A stretch of DNA of 58,176 nt from contig AJFK01000424.1 in the NCBI GenBank assembly GCA_000467715.1, positions 1 to 58,176 of the forward strand. Direction: 5' to 3'. The notes below the pieces were generated by a model that had not been told where the DNA came from, ran no database searches, and was given only the letters and a program-made list of their open reading frames with translations. The stretch is from Hysterium pulicare CBS 123377 (Eukaryota; Ascomycota; Dothideomycetes; Hysteriales; Hysteriaceae). A program made the position numbers and the translations under genes. Of this stretch, positions 34,480-43,205 are shown in pieces (the stretch's first letter is position 1; every line of letters starts with the position of its first letter).

Positions 34480-36759
34480 ATGTCCGAAGAAAACAGCACC
34501 AGCAAGGACAAAGGCAAAGGCAAAGCCCGTGTCCCTCCAGACGAAGATGTGCCTGTATCGCGAACCAACAGCCCTCTTCCAGCCCCAACGCCAAAACGTC
34601 CTCGCACTTTGATCCTCCGCGAGGAATTCAGAGAGAAGACTGAGACTCCGACACTTCAGCTGCATGGCTCGCATAAAGGAAATGGCAAGTCAAAACCCTA
34701 TGCTCGATGTTGCCTTGGACACACTGACGTGGTGGTCACCCCACCTCAACATTATTATTGCCCTTTTCAGTGTTGTTATCATCCCGAATCACGTGCTGAC
34801 AATAACAACTAAGCAGTCCCCGTCCTCGCCCATCACAATAAACAACATCTCACACTCCCTCCTATTTCCGCACTTTTGACGCCGCCGCCTAGGAGTGGTG
34901 GATCTTTTGGATCTTTGATCAAATCGCCGCTTTTCTTTGGTGCGAAGAGCCCAAGTTTGTTTTCGATGGAGGGTGGGTTTCCGTCTGGTGGATATCCAGG
35001 TGGCTATTCTGCTGGTTTTGCTCCTGGTAATCCTGTTGGTGGATTTCCGACTTCTCATTTTGGAAACGGGAGTCCCTTCGCAAGACCGGATCCGGTTAAG
35101 GATTTCAAGGTGCCGTTCACAGGAGCGGCTTCGTATAGTAAGTTGATGGAAATATCGCTAGTGCTGATGCTGGTGCTGATGCTACGCAGGCATTGTCCAT
35201 GACATGGACGTCACGAACCCAACCGCAGAGCAACGCTTCCGACTCATGGCTGAGTCTGTTGATTTCTTCCGTCATGAAGGTAAGGACGCCACTCTCGCAT
35301 ACCTTGGCTCTTGACTTTGGCCTAACACTTCACAGTACTTCGCCAACGCATCGAATTCGACCACATGCGACACATCAATATGGATATACAAGCTCGATTC
35401 GAACAACTCAGTCATACTACCGACTTCCTCCTGACCCAGAACACTGCTCTTATTCAGCATATCAACAACTTGGGCGGTGACCAAGCCATCCATATCCCAA
35501 TTCACCACGCGCAAGCGGAAGCCCTGCACGGTGGTCATCGAGCTCATGAGGTCCCAGTCAACAAAGCCGAGGTCGTCGATCTCAATGGTGCCGCTTCCTA
35601 TGATGATTATGCCAACCCGCTATCTCGTGAGCGTCTTCCTGAACCTACGGTTATCATCGACATGACAGACTTGACAGCCGACACCTCGGATCTGACGAGT
35701 GGTGGCTCGACTGATAGGACCAGCATCGGCTCACGTAATCGCACCAGCGAGTCAATGACAGAGTTCACCCCCCGCGCCATGTCCGTCGTCCCAAAAGTTG
35801 AGGTCGAAGAGCCATCTCAAGAACGCGAGGAGAGCGAACTCGCCGCCCATGCTTTTAATGCTCACGATACGCTTGACGCCCCCAGCGCAAGTGCCAGTGC
35901 CAGTGCCTCTGGTAGTCGCAAGCGTAAAACACGTGGTGAAGAGGAGACTCCAAAGAGCGAGAGGGAGAAAAGCGGCAAGAAGCGTCAAATCCACAATTTG
36001 ACGGAGCAGTTGGTTTCTGCCAACGTGCAGTTGCCTGAGGGGATCCCGATTAAGGACTATGAGATCATTGCGTGAGTAACCTCCTTACCATCCCAACCCA
36101 TCTTCATCTTCGTCAACGCATGACGCTGACACAAAGCCACCAGATACCTCTGGAATCACATCACCCGCCCTCTCGTAGCCGCCCGCCTCCAATCTCACAA
36201 TTGGGGCCCCTCAGAAATTGCAACCGTCCTCAACACCCACCGCGAGATTTCTCCGCCCTACCTCCGCAACACCGTAACCAACAAGATGAAAAACTCCATC
36301 GAGAAAGGAAAACTGATCTACGGCTCCAGCTGGCCACCCAAACCCGCCACTATCTTCCCGAGAAGAGGTGGTGCAGGCAATCTGATGGGATTGCAGGGGA
36401 TGGATGAGAGCACGGAGGCTTTCAAGTTGAAGGATGATGAAGCTATTGACTGCAGAATCCTCGATCTTGTGAGAGGGCTTAGAAGTCATCCCAGCGGACG
36501 TAATGCGGGCATCTTCACTAGATGCGTGCGTTGGGCTGTGGATAACAACAGAGTGGATGTTATGCTGAGCCAGATGGACGAGATTGTTGAGTTGTTGGAG
36601 GGCCGCGGCCAGGGTCCTGTTCGTAAGGTTGTCAAAGAGAGCAAAGAGAAGGGAAAGAGACAGGGAAAGGGAAAGGAGAACGTTGATCCTGAAGAGGAAG
36701 ATAGCGTCATTGCCGAAGACGAAGAAGAAGATGAGGTGGACGACGAGATGGAAGTTTAG
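34480..36759 (+). CDS. Array protein 1: unknown, modules A+B, NLS-like patch, acidic tail
   Basis: Not a family I recognise. Exons 34480-34684, 34817-35137, 35190-35279, 35336-36071 and 36144-36759 give 655 residues, all in frame. The first intron starts with GC (GCAAGT), a rare GC-AG type. Layout: a charged, disordered start with the basic patch PTPKRPR; a Gly/Pro-rich stretch; a predicted helical part (VDFFRHE...RQRIEFDHMRHIN); a Ser/Thr-rich linker with an SASASASA run; a second basic cluster (SGSRKRKTR, SGKKRQ). Module A follows (about residues 437-520: YEIIAYLWNHI, WGPSEIATVLN, TNKMKNSIEKGKL), then module B (about 550-605: LDLVRGLRSHPSG, FTRCVRWAVDN, MDEIVELLE). The last 50 residues are very acidic. 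Modules A and B recur in the genes at 43206, 50129 and 51558. Nuclear location and a DNA- or chromatin-linked role are inference. Confidence 0.72.
34685..34816 (+). other. GC-AG intron in array protein 1
   Basis: The donor is GCAAGT after AATG, and the acceptor is AACTAAGCAG with CTGAC as a likely branch site 23 bases upstream. Splicing here joins the first exon in frame to the PPPRSGGSFG exon. No nearby GT donor does so, making this a credible GC-AG intron. Confidence 0.6.
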
Positions 36760-37967
36760 GCAGTCGATTGCGCGTTGATGGTGTTGGTCGTTGGAACCGC
36801 GCCGCCTTCGTTTACACTTATTGGTGTGGAAGGTGTTTGATCGAGATATTGTTTGTTGAAAAGAGCTGTTGGTTTGACACCTGGGAAAACTTTTAGTAAT
36901 CGGGTAAGTCATCTGCTCACCCTGCGTTGGCTTTCCTCCGGACGTTTGAGCATCGCGCGTGCATTGTCACAGCGTATATTGGGGTTGGCATCCCCACTTC
37001 TTCCGTTGGGATATTATCATTTGGAGTTTTGTTTTTTTCTGGTTTGCTGTTGCTGCACATCACGCCTCGCAGCGTTGGATCTCAAAAAATCCGAGTAAAA
37101 AGCGAAAAAAAAACTATTTGGCTTGGCTTGGGGTTTTTGTATTTATACTAAAGACACTTCTTCTGGACAAGACTTGCCAGCTTAGCACTCTAGCTGAATC
37201 ATGAATGGGATATGTATGATACTGAGCCAAGGCCCGTGGGGCTTCCGCATTCGTATACCTTTGATGAAGCAGTGAGACCCGCAAACATCGTAGCCGCTCC
37301 GTGTATACAGGCTGACCTGGATGTTTCGTTCCGTATCGCGGGAGCTTTACTATGTGCTGCTTCGCAGTTTCAAAAGTATCCACAGCAAGACGTTGTCCCT
37401 TTGGTCCGACTGATAATTTCATGTTTTTTGTAGACCTTAGGAATCTCATGGGTAGCTAAGAACTTGTCTCTATACCGTGCGCACCGGTGCCTCAAACCTT
37501 ATACTTCCGGAATAGATTTTACTCCTGTATACTCAGTAGAATGTCAATAGACCAGTGTTCGATCAGGGGCAACCCGAATGCCGGAGAGCGGAGCGGATTA
37601 TCATGGAAGCCGGCGGTCTGGTGTGGTATGAGCGAGTTTCTTCGCATTGTGTGAATATGATGCTATGGCGTCATCTGGGCCGTCTGGTCGAAATTGAAAG
37701 TGAATGAGGATTCACTGCCTCCGCTGCCTATTTCAACGACGTCGCTCCGCCTTACTTGCAACACAAAACCCTCACTTTTTGAAAGCCAGACACCACTGCA
37801 ACCAACTCTTCTTTCGTTCAACCACCTTTTGAACTTTTTCATAGACTTGTTCATAACCGAGCTTGCTGTCTACACTCGTGAACGGCAACACTACTCAACG
37901 TTTTCTCTCTTCAGACGCTCCGCCATCTTTGGCTTCAAGCACGTCTCGCCTTTCAGTTTCAAACAAC
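36760..37967. other. Intergenic, 1.2 kb
   Basis: Between array genes 1 and 2. Several short frames overlap on both strands without recognisable content. The last 300 bases hold the probable promoter and pyrimidine-rich leader of array gene 2. Confidence 0.4.
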
Positions 37968-40900
37968 ATGGCAAAACCAACTGTCGTAGCTCGCCCTGTC
38001 CGCTCAGCTCTCAAGCGGCGTGCAGATGATTCTCGTGAAGATCGACCAGAGGTTCCGAAGAAAGCAAAGACTGTCCATTTCGACAACAACCATGGTAAGT
38101 CAATATGTAGATCCAACCGCTCTAGCGCGCAACTGACAGTTAAAACCATAGAAGTAGCGATGGCCGAGCACCCGGCTACTCCTAACGAAACTGCCAATGG
38201 ACTTCGAGCTCCTGAATCCGAGCCAGTGGACAAGCCAGCGGAATCTGCCCAGGGTGCTCTCCGCATCTCCAAACAAGAGTCTTATCTTGGCAAGAAGATA
38301 GTCGGCGAAGTTCAGCAGGAGACTGACCGAAGGAAAGTGGAAGTAAAGAACGTCCAGAATACCAACGCCGTATCGAAAACCTCAGAGAAGATGTCACAAC
38401 AACGCGAAGGGGTAGCAGCGAATACAAAGAAAGTAGCGAGCCCTGCAAATATCCGTCAGAATGCTCCACAAGCTCGCCGTCCGCTCGATTTTAGCGGCAT
38501 GACATCGGAACAAATTCTTCACGCAATTCGTTACGATGTAACGAAGAAGCAAAATGGTATGCAGGACGAGCAACCTATCCAGTACAACTATCGAGATAAT
38601 CCAGATCCAGAGCTGGATGCATTCATCGCAGACTGTGAAGCGAAACTCCCTCCAGGCGTGGTAGTCAGTGATTGCGGCCCAAACGATGAGATTGAGTTTG
38701 ATCCAGAACTTGATCCCCTGGGTGACTTCTTGCTGAGCGACAATCTTAGCACCAAAGTCGAGCTGTTCCGTTGGCAGAGAGATGATGCCGAGAAGCCATC
38801 CGAAGCTGAAGAAGAAGATGAGGATGACGGCGAGAAATCAGACTTCGAAGATCCCCTCCCTCATTTCATCAAATCCCTGGAGGAAGGCAAAGAGATCTTC
38901 GACTGGCTTCTCTCTGAGAAGGAAGACCTCGAAGCATCGACGTTGCAATCATCCACGCCGGAACATACGGGCACGACCTATAAGGATGATTTCGGTCAAA
39001 TACAGGTACCTGATCTCAAGTTCCGGTTTGATCCAGATGCTCCTTTGCCCGGTTTCGACGACGAGGGGTTCCACGCCACAGAGCTAGGCAATGACCCTTA
39101 CCGGCGTATGGCGTTCTCTGACGACGAAGCCGATGCTGAAGATATACCTAGCGAGAACCTAGAAGCTGGGAATGAGGATAACGCAAATCAAGGAACGGCC
39201 AGCGAAGAGCCAAGAGTTGGCTCTGGGCAGCCTGAAACTTCATCCTCACCAAAGGATGATCAGGATAAGACCCAACATCAAGAGCCTGAGAAAGAACATG
39301 CCGCAGATATGGCTACAGGTACGGGAGCGCCAATAGCACGCTTCCCACAACCGCAAGCGGCCTCTACGCCCCGACCACAACTTCTCCCGCCACAGGATCA
39401 TGAATCCGAGGGTAGAGTAGTCCTAAAAGAGCCATCTATGGTGGGAGGAGAAAGTGTATCTGGAGTAAACCAGATACAGACAGATATCCTTAATAACCTG
39501 AATCCTACCATCGAAGGCCAGGGTCCAAGGCTTGCACCAGTGGAAGCCACCCAAGCAGCATCAGTCAGTCATTTGGCCAATGTCCCACAGCCCAACCGGG
39601 ATCCGCAACCTCCCCTCCTACGGGATGGGCCCGATTCACACCCGAATAAGCGCCTCAGACTATGCATCGAGTTTGCGAAGCATCCAGACTTCATCAATCA
39701 GGATTGGAGAATGACCCCCCAGCATTGCAAGTATATAGAATGGATGCTGAATACACCATTGGAGAGTCTTCCCGATCCGGATCCTAATAACCATAACGCG
39801 GAAGCAAGGGTTATCAGATTTGCTAAGATGCCTGTTTACAGGGCCATGTCCGACAAGCTCGTGATGGCTGACGCGCCGATGATTTTGAGGCACATGAACA
39901 GACAGTATGAGGACATACCGGGCCAAACCGAGGCCAACAAACGGCGTCGGGAGGAAGACGATGAGCTTGTGCAAGAGGAAGAGCCCAGGCAAAAACAGCA
40001 AAAGCGTCAACATCCCGAGGAGAACAATGCGCGAACGTTAGTGTCCGGTGCGCCCACTGGTACGAGACATATCAGGAAAAATCCTCCTGGTGCGAGACAG
40101 CCTGCGAATATTCCCACTCAGGCACCCTCTGCAATTGTTCCTCATATACAGCACTCTGGTCCACTACCTATAAACCATCCTCAAGGAACTCGAGGCAGAG
40201 CCGCAACTCCAAATGCATGGCTGCCTCATCCAGGGAAGTTCGATCCAAGACCCGCACATTTTCGTCAGCCAGGGTATGGTCCAGATGGACCTCCAATGCG
40301 GCATGCTACCAAGCAGCCTCAACGCGATACACCTCCTGCAAACGTTCGTCAGCACATTCTGCGGACAGACGCTCCTCACAATGGACCACTCATTCATCAC
40401 CAGGCCATTGTTACACCAACTGCACAACAGAACCAGAATGTAACTGGATTGATCGCTCAGCCGCAAGCAAACTTCGCCCAGCAAGACCGCTTTAGACAAC
40501 CTGCAGCACAGTCTAGCCAGTTTGCTCCAGGTGTAAATGCTTCCCAAACGGCACAGGTTCCTAATCAGCGTTTTGATTATGATCATATGCCACCTGGTGG
40601 GAATATGCGCCCTCAAGACGGCGTCGTTTATCAGCAGCCGATTGGTGTACCTCATGCCAGGAACATCCAACCCCAAGAGCATGTTATCCAGACACAGCAA
40701 AATGGTGCGTCTCCTGGATATCACGCCCGACAGCGGACGTCAGAACTCAATGTGATGCCGCGTTCTTCGGTTGGTCCACAACAGCCCAACAACCTACCGC
40801 CAGCGTACCGTGGCCAGACACCTTCGGGTTTCAATGGATATGCTAATGGTGGAATTACTCATCCGCAGAACGTTAACTTCAATCCTCAATTTGCTGGTGA

Positions 40901-41684
40901 GACGAGGGCTAGTAGAAATACATATCGGCAAGGAGATGGTGCCCATTCACAGAATGTGGGTCCTCCCCCACCGGGTATTGGTCCACTGAATCTTCGTGGG
41001 AATGTACGACTGCAAGATGGATACCTTGATCCACAGAACTCTGGTCCTCTGCCACAACCATATGCGAATGTGGCGCATGGTACGAATGTTTCGCGTCGTA
41101 CAGGGATGCCTCCTCAACAACAGTACGGTCCACCACCCCCGCAGCCACATCCAAATCATAATGTTCACCAGCAGGGATGGAATGGACAACGGGCATATGA
41201 TCCACAAGCTGAGAGTCCCACCGGAGTTAGACCAGGAGAAGACCAAAGCAACGGCGATCCGGTCGCCGGCTTTGATTTCGATGATTTCCACCCAGATTTC
41301 CAAAATGAGGTGACTTGTACTGCTTCAGGTCTGTACAAACAACATTGCCCAGCGGATTGTCCTCACCGTGCGGTTACACGGCCTCAATATGATCATGAAT
41401 TGGTCCCTGGCATGAATGTCCAGCGACGCGGAGGTATTCCTAGTCAGCCCAATGCACAGAGAAATCCTGGTCTAAATGTGCCTCAACAAGGCTATTTTGT
41501 CGATCAACAAGGTTTCGCTCGACCGCTCCCACGTAACGGCCCCGGGTTGCAGTATGTGAATGCCCCACAATATGGTGGCGTTCCTAACCAACAGCCTTTG
41601 AGGCCACCGCAGCAGCATGCTGGCCTCGTAAATTTCCAGCCCAACTTTCAAGGCGGAGGAGTCCAGTGGGAGGACATGCTTTGA
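37968..41684 (+). CDS. Array protein 2: unknown, module C, long Pro/Gln/Asn-rich C-terminal half
   Basis: Unrecognised protein. Exons 37968-38094 and 38152-41684 give 1219 residues. The intron is 57 nt with GTAAGT, a CTGAC branch site and an ATAG acceptor. It has no in-frame stop, so retention would add 19 residues. The start MAKPTVVARPVRSALKRRAD is the first ATG after a long pyrimidine-rich leader, and the region KRRADD...PKKAK looks like a bipartite NLS. A strongly acidic stretch lies near 260-280 (EAEEEDEDDGEKSDFED). Module C is at about 540-628: IEFAKHPDFINQDW, LESLPDPDPNN, ARVIRFAKM, matching the two C copies at the end of array protein 3. Residues from about 680 to the end are low-complexity (Pro, Gln, Asn, Gly, His), prion-like in composition. 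Modules A and B are not evident. No enzyme motif is visible. Confidence 0.72.
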   Translation: MAKPTVVARPVRSALKRRADDSREDRPEVPKKAKTVHFDNNHGKSICRSNRSSAQLTVKTIEVAMAEHPATPNETANGLRAPESEPVDKPAESAQGALRISKQESYLGKKIVGEVQQETDRRKVEVKNVQNTNAVSKTSEKMSQQREGVAANTKKVASPANIRQNAPQARRPLDFSGMTSEQILHAIRYDVTKKQNGMQDEQPIQYNYRDNPDPELDAFIADCEAKLPPGVVVSDCGPNDEIEFDPELDPLGDFLLSDNLSTKVELFRWQRDDAEKPSEAEEEDEDDGEKSDFEDPLPHFIKSLEEGKEIFDWLLSEKEDLEASTLQSSTPEHTGTTYKDDFGQIQVPDLKFRFDPDAPLPGFDDEGFHATELGNDPYRRMAFSDDEADAEDIPSENLEAGNEDNANQGTASEEPRVGSGQPETSSSPKDDQDKTQHQEPEKEHAADMATGTGAPIARFPQPQAASTPRPQLLPPQDHESEGRVVLKEPSMVGGESVSGVNQIQTDILNNLNPTIEGQGPRLAPVEATQAASVSHLANVPQPNRDPQPPLLRDGPDSHPNKRLRLCIEFAKHPDFINQDWRMTPQHCKYIEWMLNTPLESLPDPDPNNHNAEARVIRFAKMPVYRAMSDKLVMADAPMILRHMNRQYEDIPGQTEANKRRREEDDELVQEEEPRQKQQKRQHPEENNARTLVSGAPTGTRHIRKNPPGARQPANIPTQAPSAIVPHIQHSGPLPINHPQGTRGRAATPNAWLPHPGKFDPRPAHFRQPGYGPDGPPMRHATKQPQRDTPPANVRQHILRTDAPHNGPLIHHQAIVTPTAQQNQNVTGLIAQPQANFAQQDRFRQPAAQSSQFAPGVNASQTAQVPNQRFDYDHMPPGGNMRPQDGVVYQQPIGVPHARNIQPQEHVIQTQQNGASPGYHARQRTSELNVMPRSSVGPQQPNNLPPAYRGQTPSGFNGYANGGITHPQNVNFNPQFAGETRASRNTYRQGDGAHSQNVGPPPPGIGPLNLRGNVRLQDGYLDPQNSGPLPQPYANVAHGTNVSRRTGMPPQQQYGPPPPQPHPNHNVHQQGWNGQRAYDPQAESPTGVRPGEDQSNGDPVAGFDFDDFHPDFQNEVTCTASGLYKQHCPADCPHRAVTRPQYDHELVPGMNVQRRGGIPSQPNAQRNPGLNVPQQGYFVDQQGFARPLPRNGPGLQYVNAPQYGGVPNQQPLRPPQQHAGLVNFQPNFQGGGVQWEDML

Positions 41685-43205
41685 AGTAGTGAGAAGAAGC
41701 GAGATCTGCGATCTTGGAGGAGATTGGATCTCGGGTTGAGTATTGTGAAGAGTGTCGGACTTTGAGGTATTGCCAGAACGAGTTGAAGCATTGGTATACG
41801 ACGTTAAGGCATCACCATGAATGAAACTGATAGCTTTAGGTAGGAGTCTGATAGACTTCATTTCGAAGGATGGTGATTAGGGTAACGTTTCAAAGAATGG
41901 GCTAAAATTTGGCAGGATGAATCGCAGCGCCAGCCGAATAACGAACGTTCCATTAGGTAGAGACAAATTGAGAGAGGTTGAAATCATATTGAAAATGCCT
42001 AAGAATAACGATGCGTGATGATAGAGAAAGAGATATGAAAGGTTTTGCGTTAGATTAAACTTCGCCGAGGCTGAGGTAAGACCACCAAAGCTAACTGCAT
42101 TGAGCAAATCGTGACCCCTTTGTCCCCGCCGCACGCCACTACCTACCATGTATCTTTGAAATCAATCACGATAGGTTTGTGCTGTGGTTTTGGAGGCTGG
42201 ATAAAACATTTCAATCCGGCGCAGACGTTTGCTCTCGACAAGCGCTTCGATGCAAATCAAACCATCACCGTTACCTCATTCAATGAGATCAACCATAAAT
42301 GAGACCTTTAAATATAATCACCGCTTTACGCATGGTTGAGCTGTACAAACTTTTCTTCAAGTGCTTCGATGCAAAGGCGCAGGCAAAACTCTGGTGATGG
42401 CCTTTATCACCAAACGAGAAAGAGTACGCTGGAATTATACTCATGACTCTACCTTTTCTAGCGTCTAGTTGTCCATGCCGGCTTGCTCCGCCAAGCAAAC
42501 TCTTAGTGCTGTGAGGGATGAAGCAAGCGTTGACAAATAGCATATATGTATCAATCTCGCGGCTGTGTAACAAAATGGAGCATCTAAAACCCTTTAAGGA
42601 TATTCCTTACAAGGTAGGTCTTGAAACTGAAACTTCCGAAAACTCCTTATACTTACACAATGCATTCCTCAGTATACAATTACTTTGTCTCGATACAACT
42701 CTGCTTTCAGATTTTTGATTCACAATGTTCTATTATACATTGCCTCTCTTTGTCTCTGTATAATAGACCGATTTTGCATTCTACTTTCATAATGCTTTAT
42801 AACACCCCCCATCATTCACGTAATTCATCAAAATTTCGCGTTCGCGTCTTGTCTTCACAATGTCCCTGGCTTTTTTGGGTATGATTCTTGCCATATTATT
42901 CAACAATGGAGCCAAAACTTGTGACGTCGACCAATTAGGTCGCTAGAATCACAGAGATGAATTCGAGTTGGAAATATTGTATGTGAATCAAGAAGCGTCA
43001 GAATCATCAACAACGGAGAGCGTTCGAGCCCTGGATTTGCTATTAAACCCATGATTCTCCCTCTCAGTTCCAAATCAGTACACTCGAACTCACGAGAATA
43101 CGAACTCACTGCAACACCGATTTCCGAAAACTCAAAACAGCTACCATCTCGAAACCATCTTCAAACAGCACACGCAACGTTCGACCCTTGAATAATTTCA
43201 TACCA
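41685..43205. other. Intergenic, 1.5 kb, with a short dispersed repeat
   Basis: Between array genes 2 and 3. No supported gene. About 66 bases from 42292 resemble the stretch starting at 55972 (about 83% by eye), listed as a repeat. The final 150 bases before 43206 are probably leader sequence. Confidence 0.4.
42292..42358 (+). repeat. Short dispersed repeat, copy 1
   Basis: Begins ACCATAAATGA and includes TTTAAA, ATAATCAC, TTACGC and CAAAC in the same order and spacing as 55972-56037. Both copies lie in non-coding DNA, and most differences are transitions. Origin unknown; too short to assign to an element class. Confidence 0.5.

Noticed and set aside
35752-35994. Minus-strand hydrophobic frame over array gene 1
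   Set aside because: Antisense shadow of the Ser/Ala/Lys-rich coding stretch.
42355-42410. A GAGKT-like peptide in a short plus frame, resembling a P-loop
   Set aside because: Frame is short and has no other NTPase motif around it; likely coincidence.
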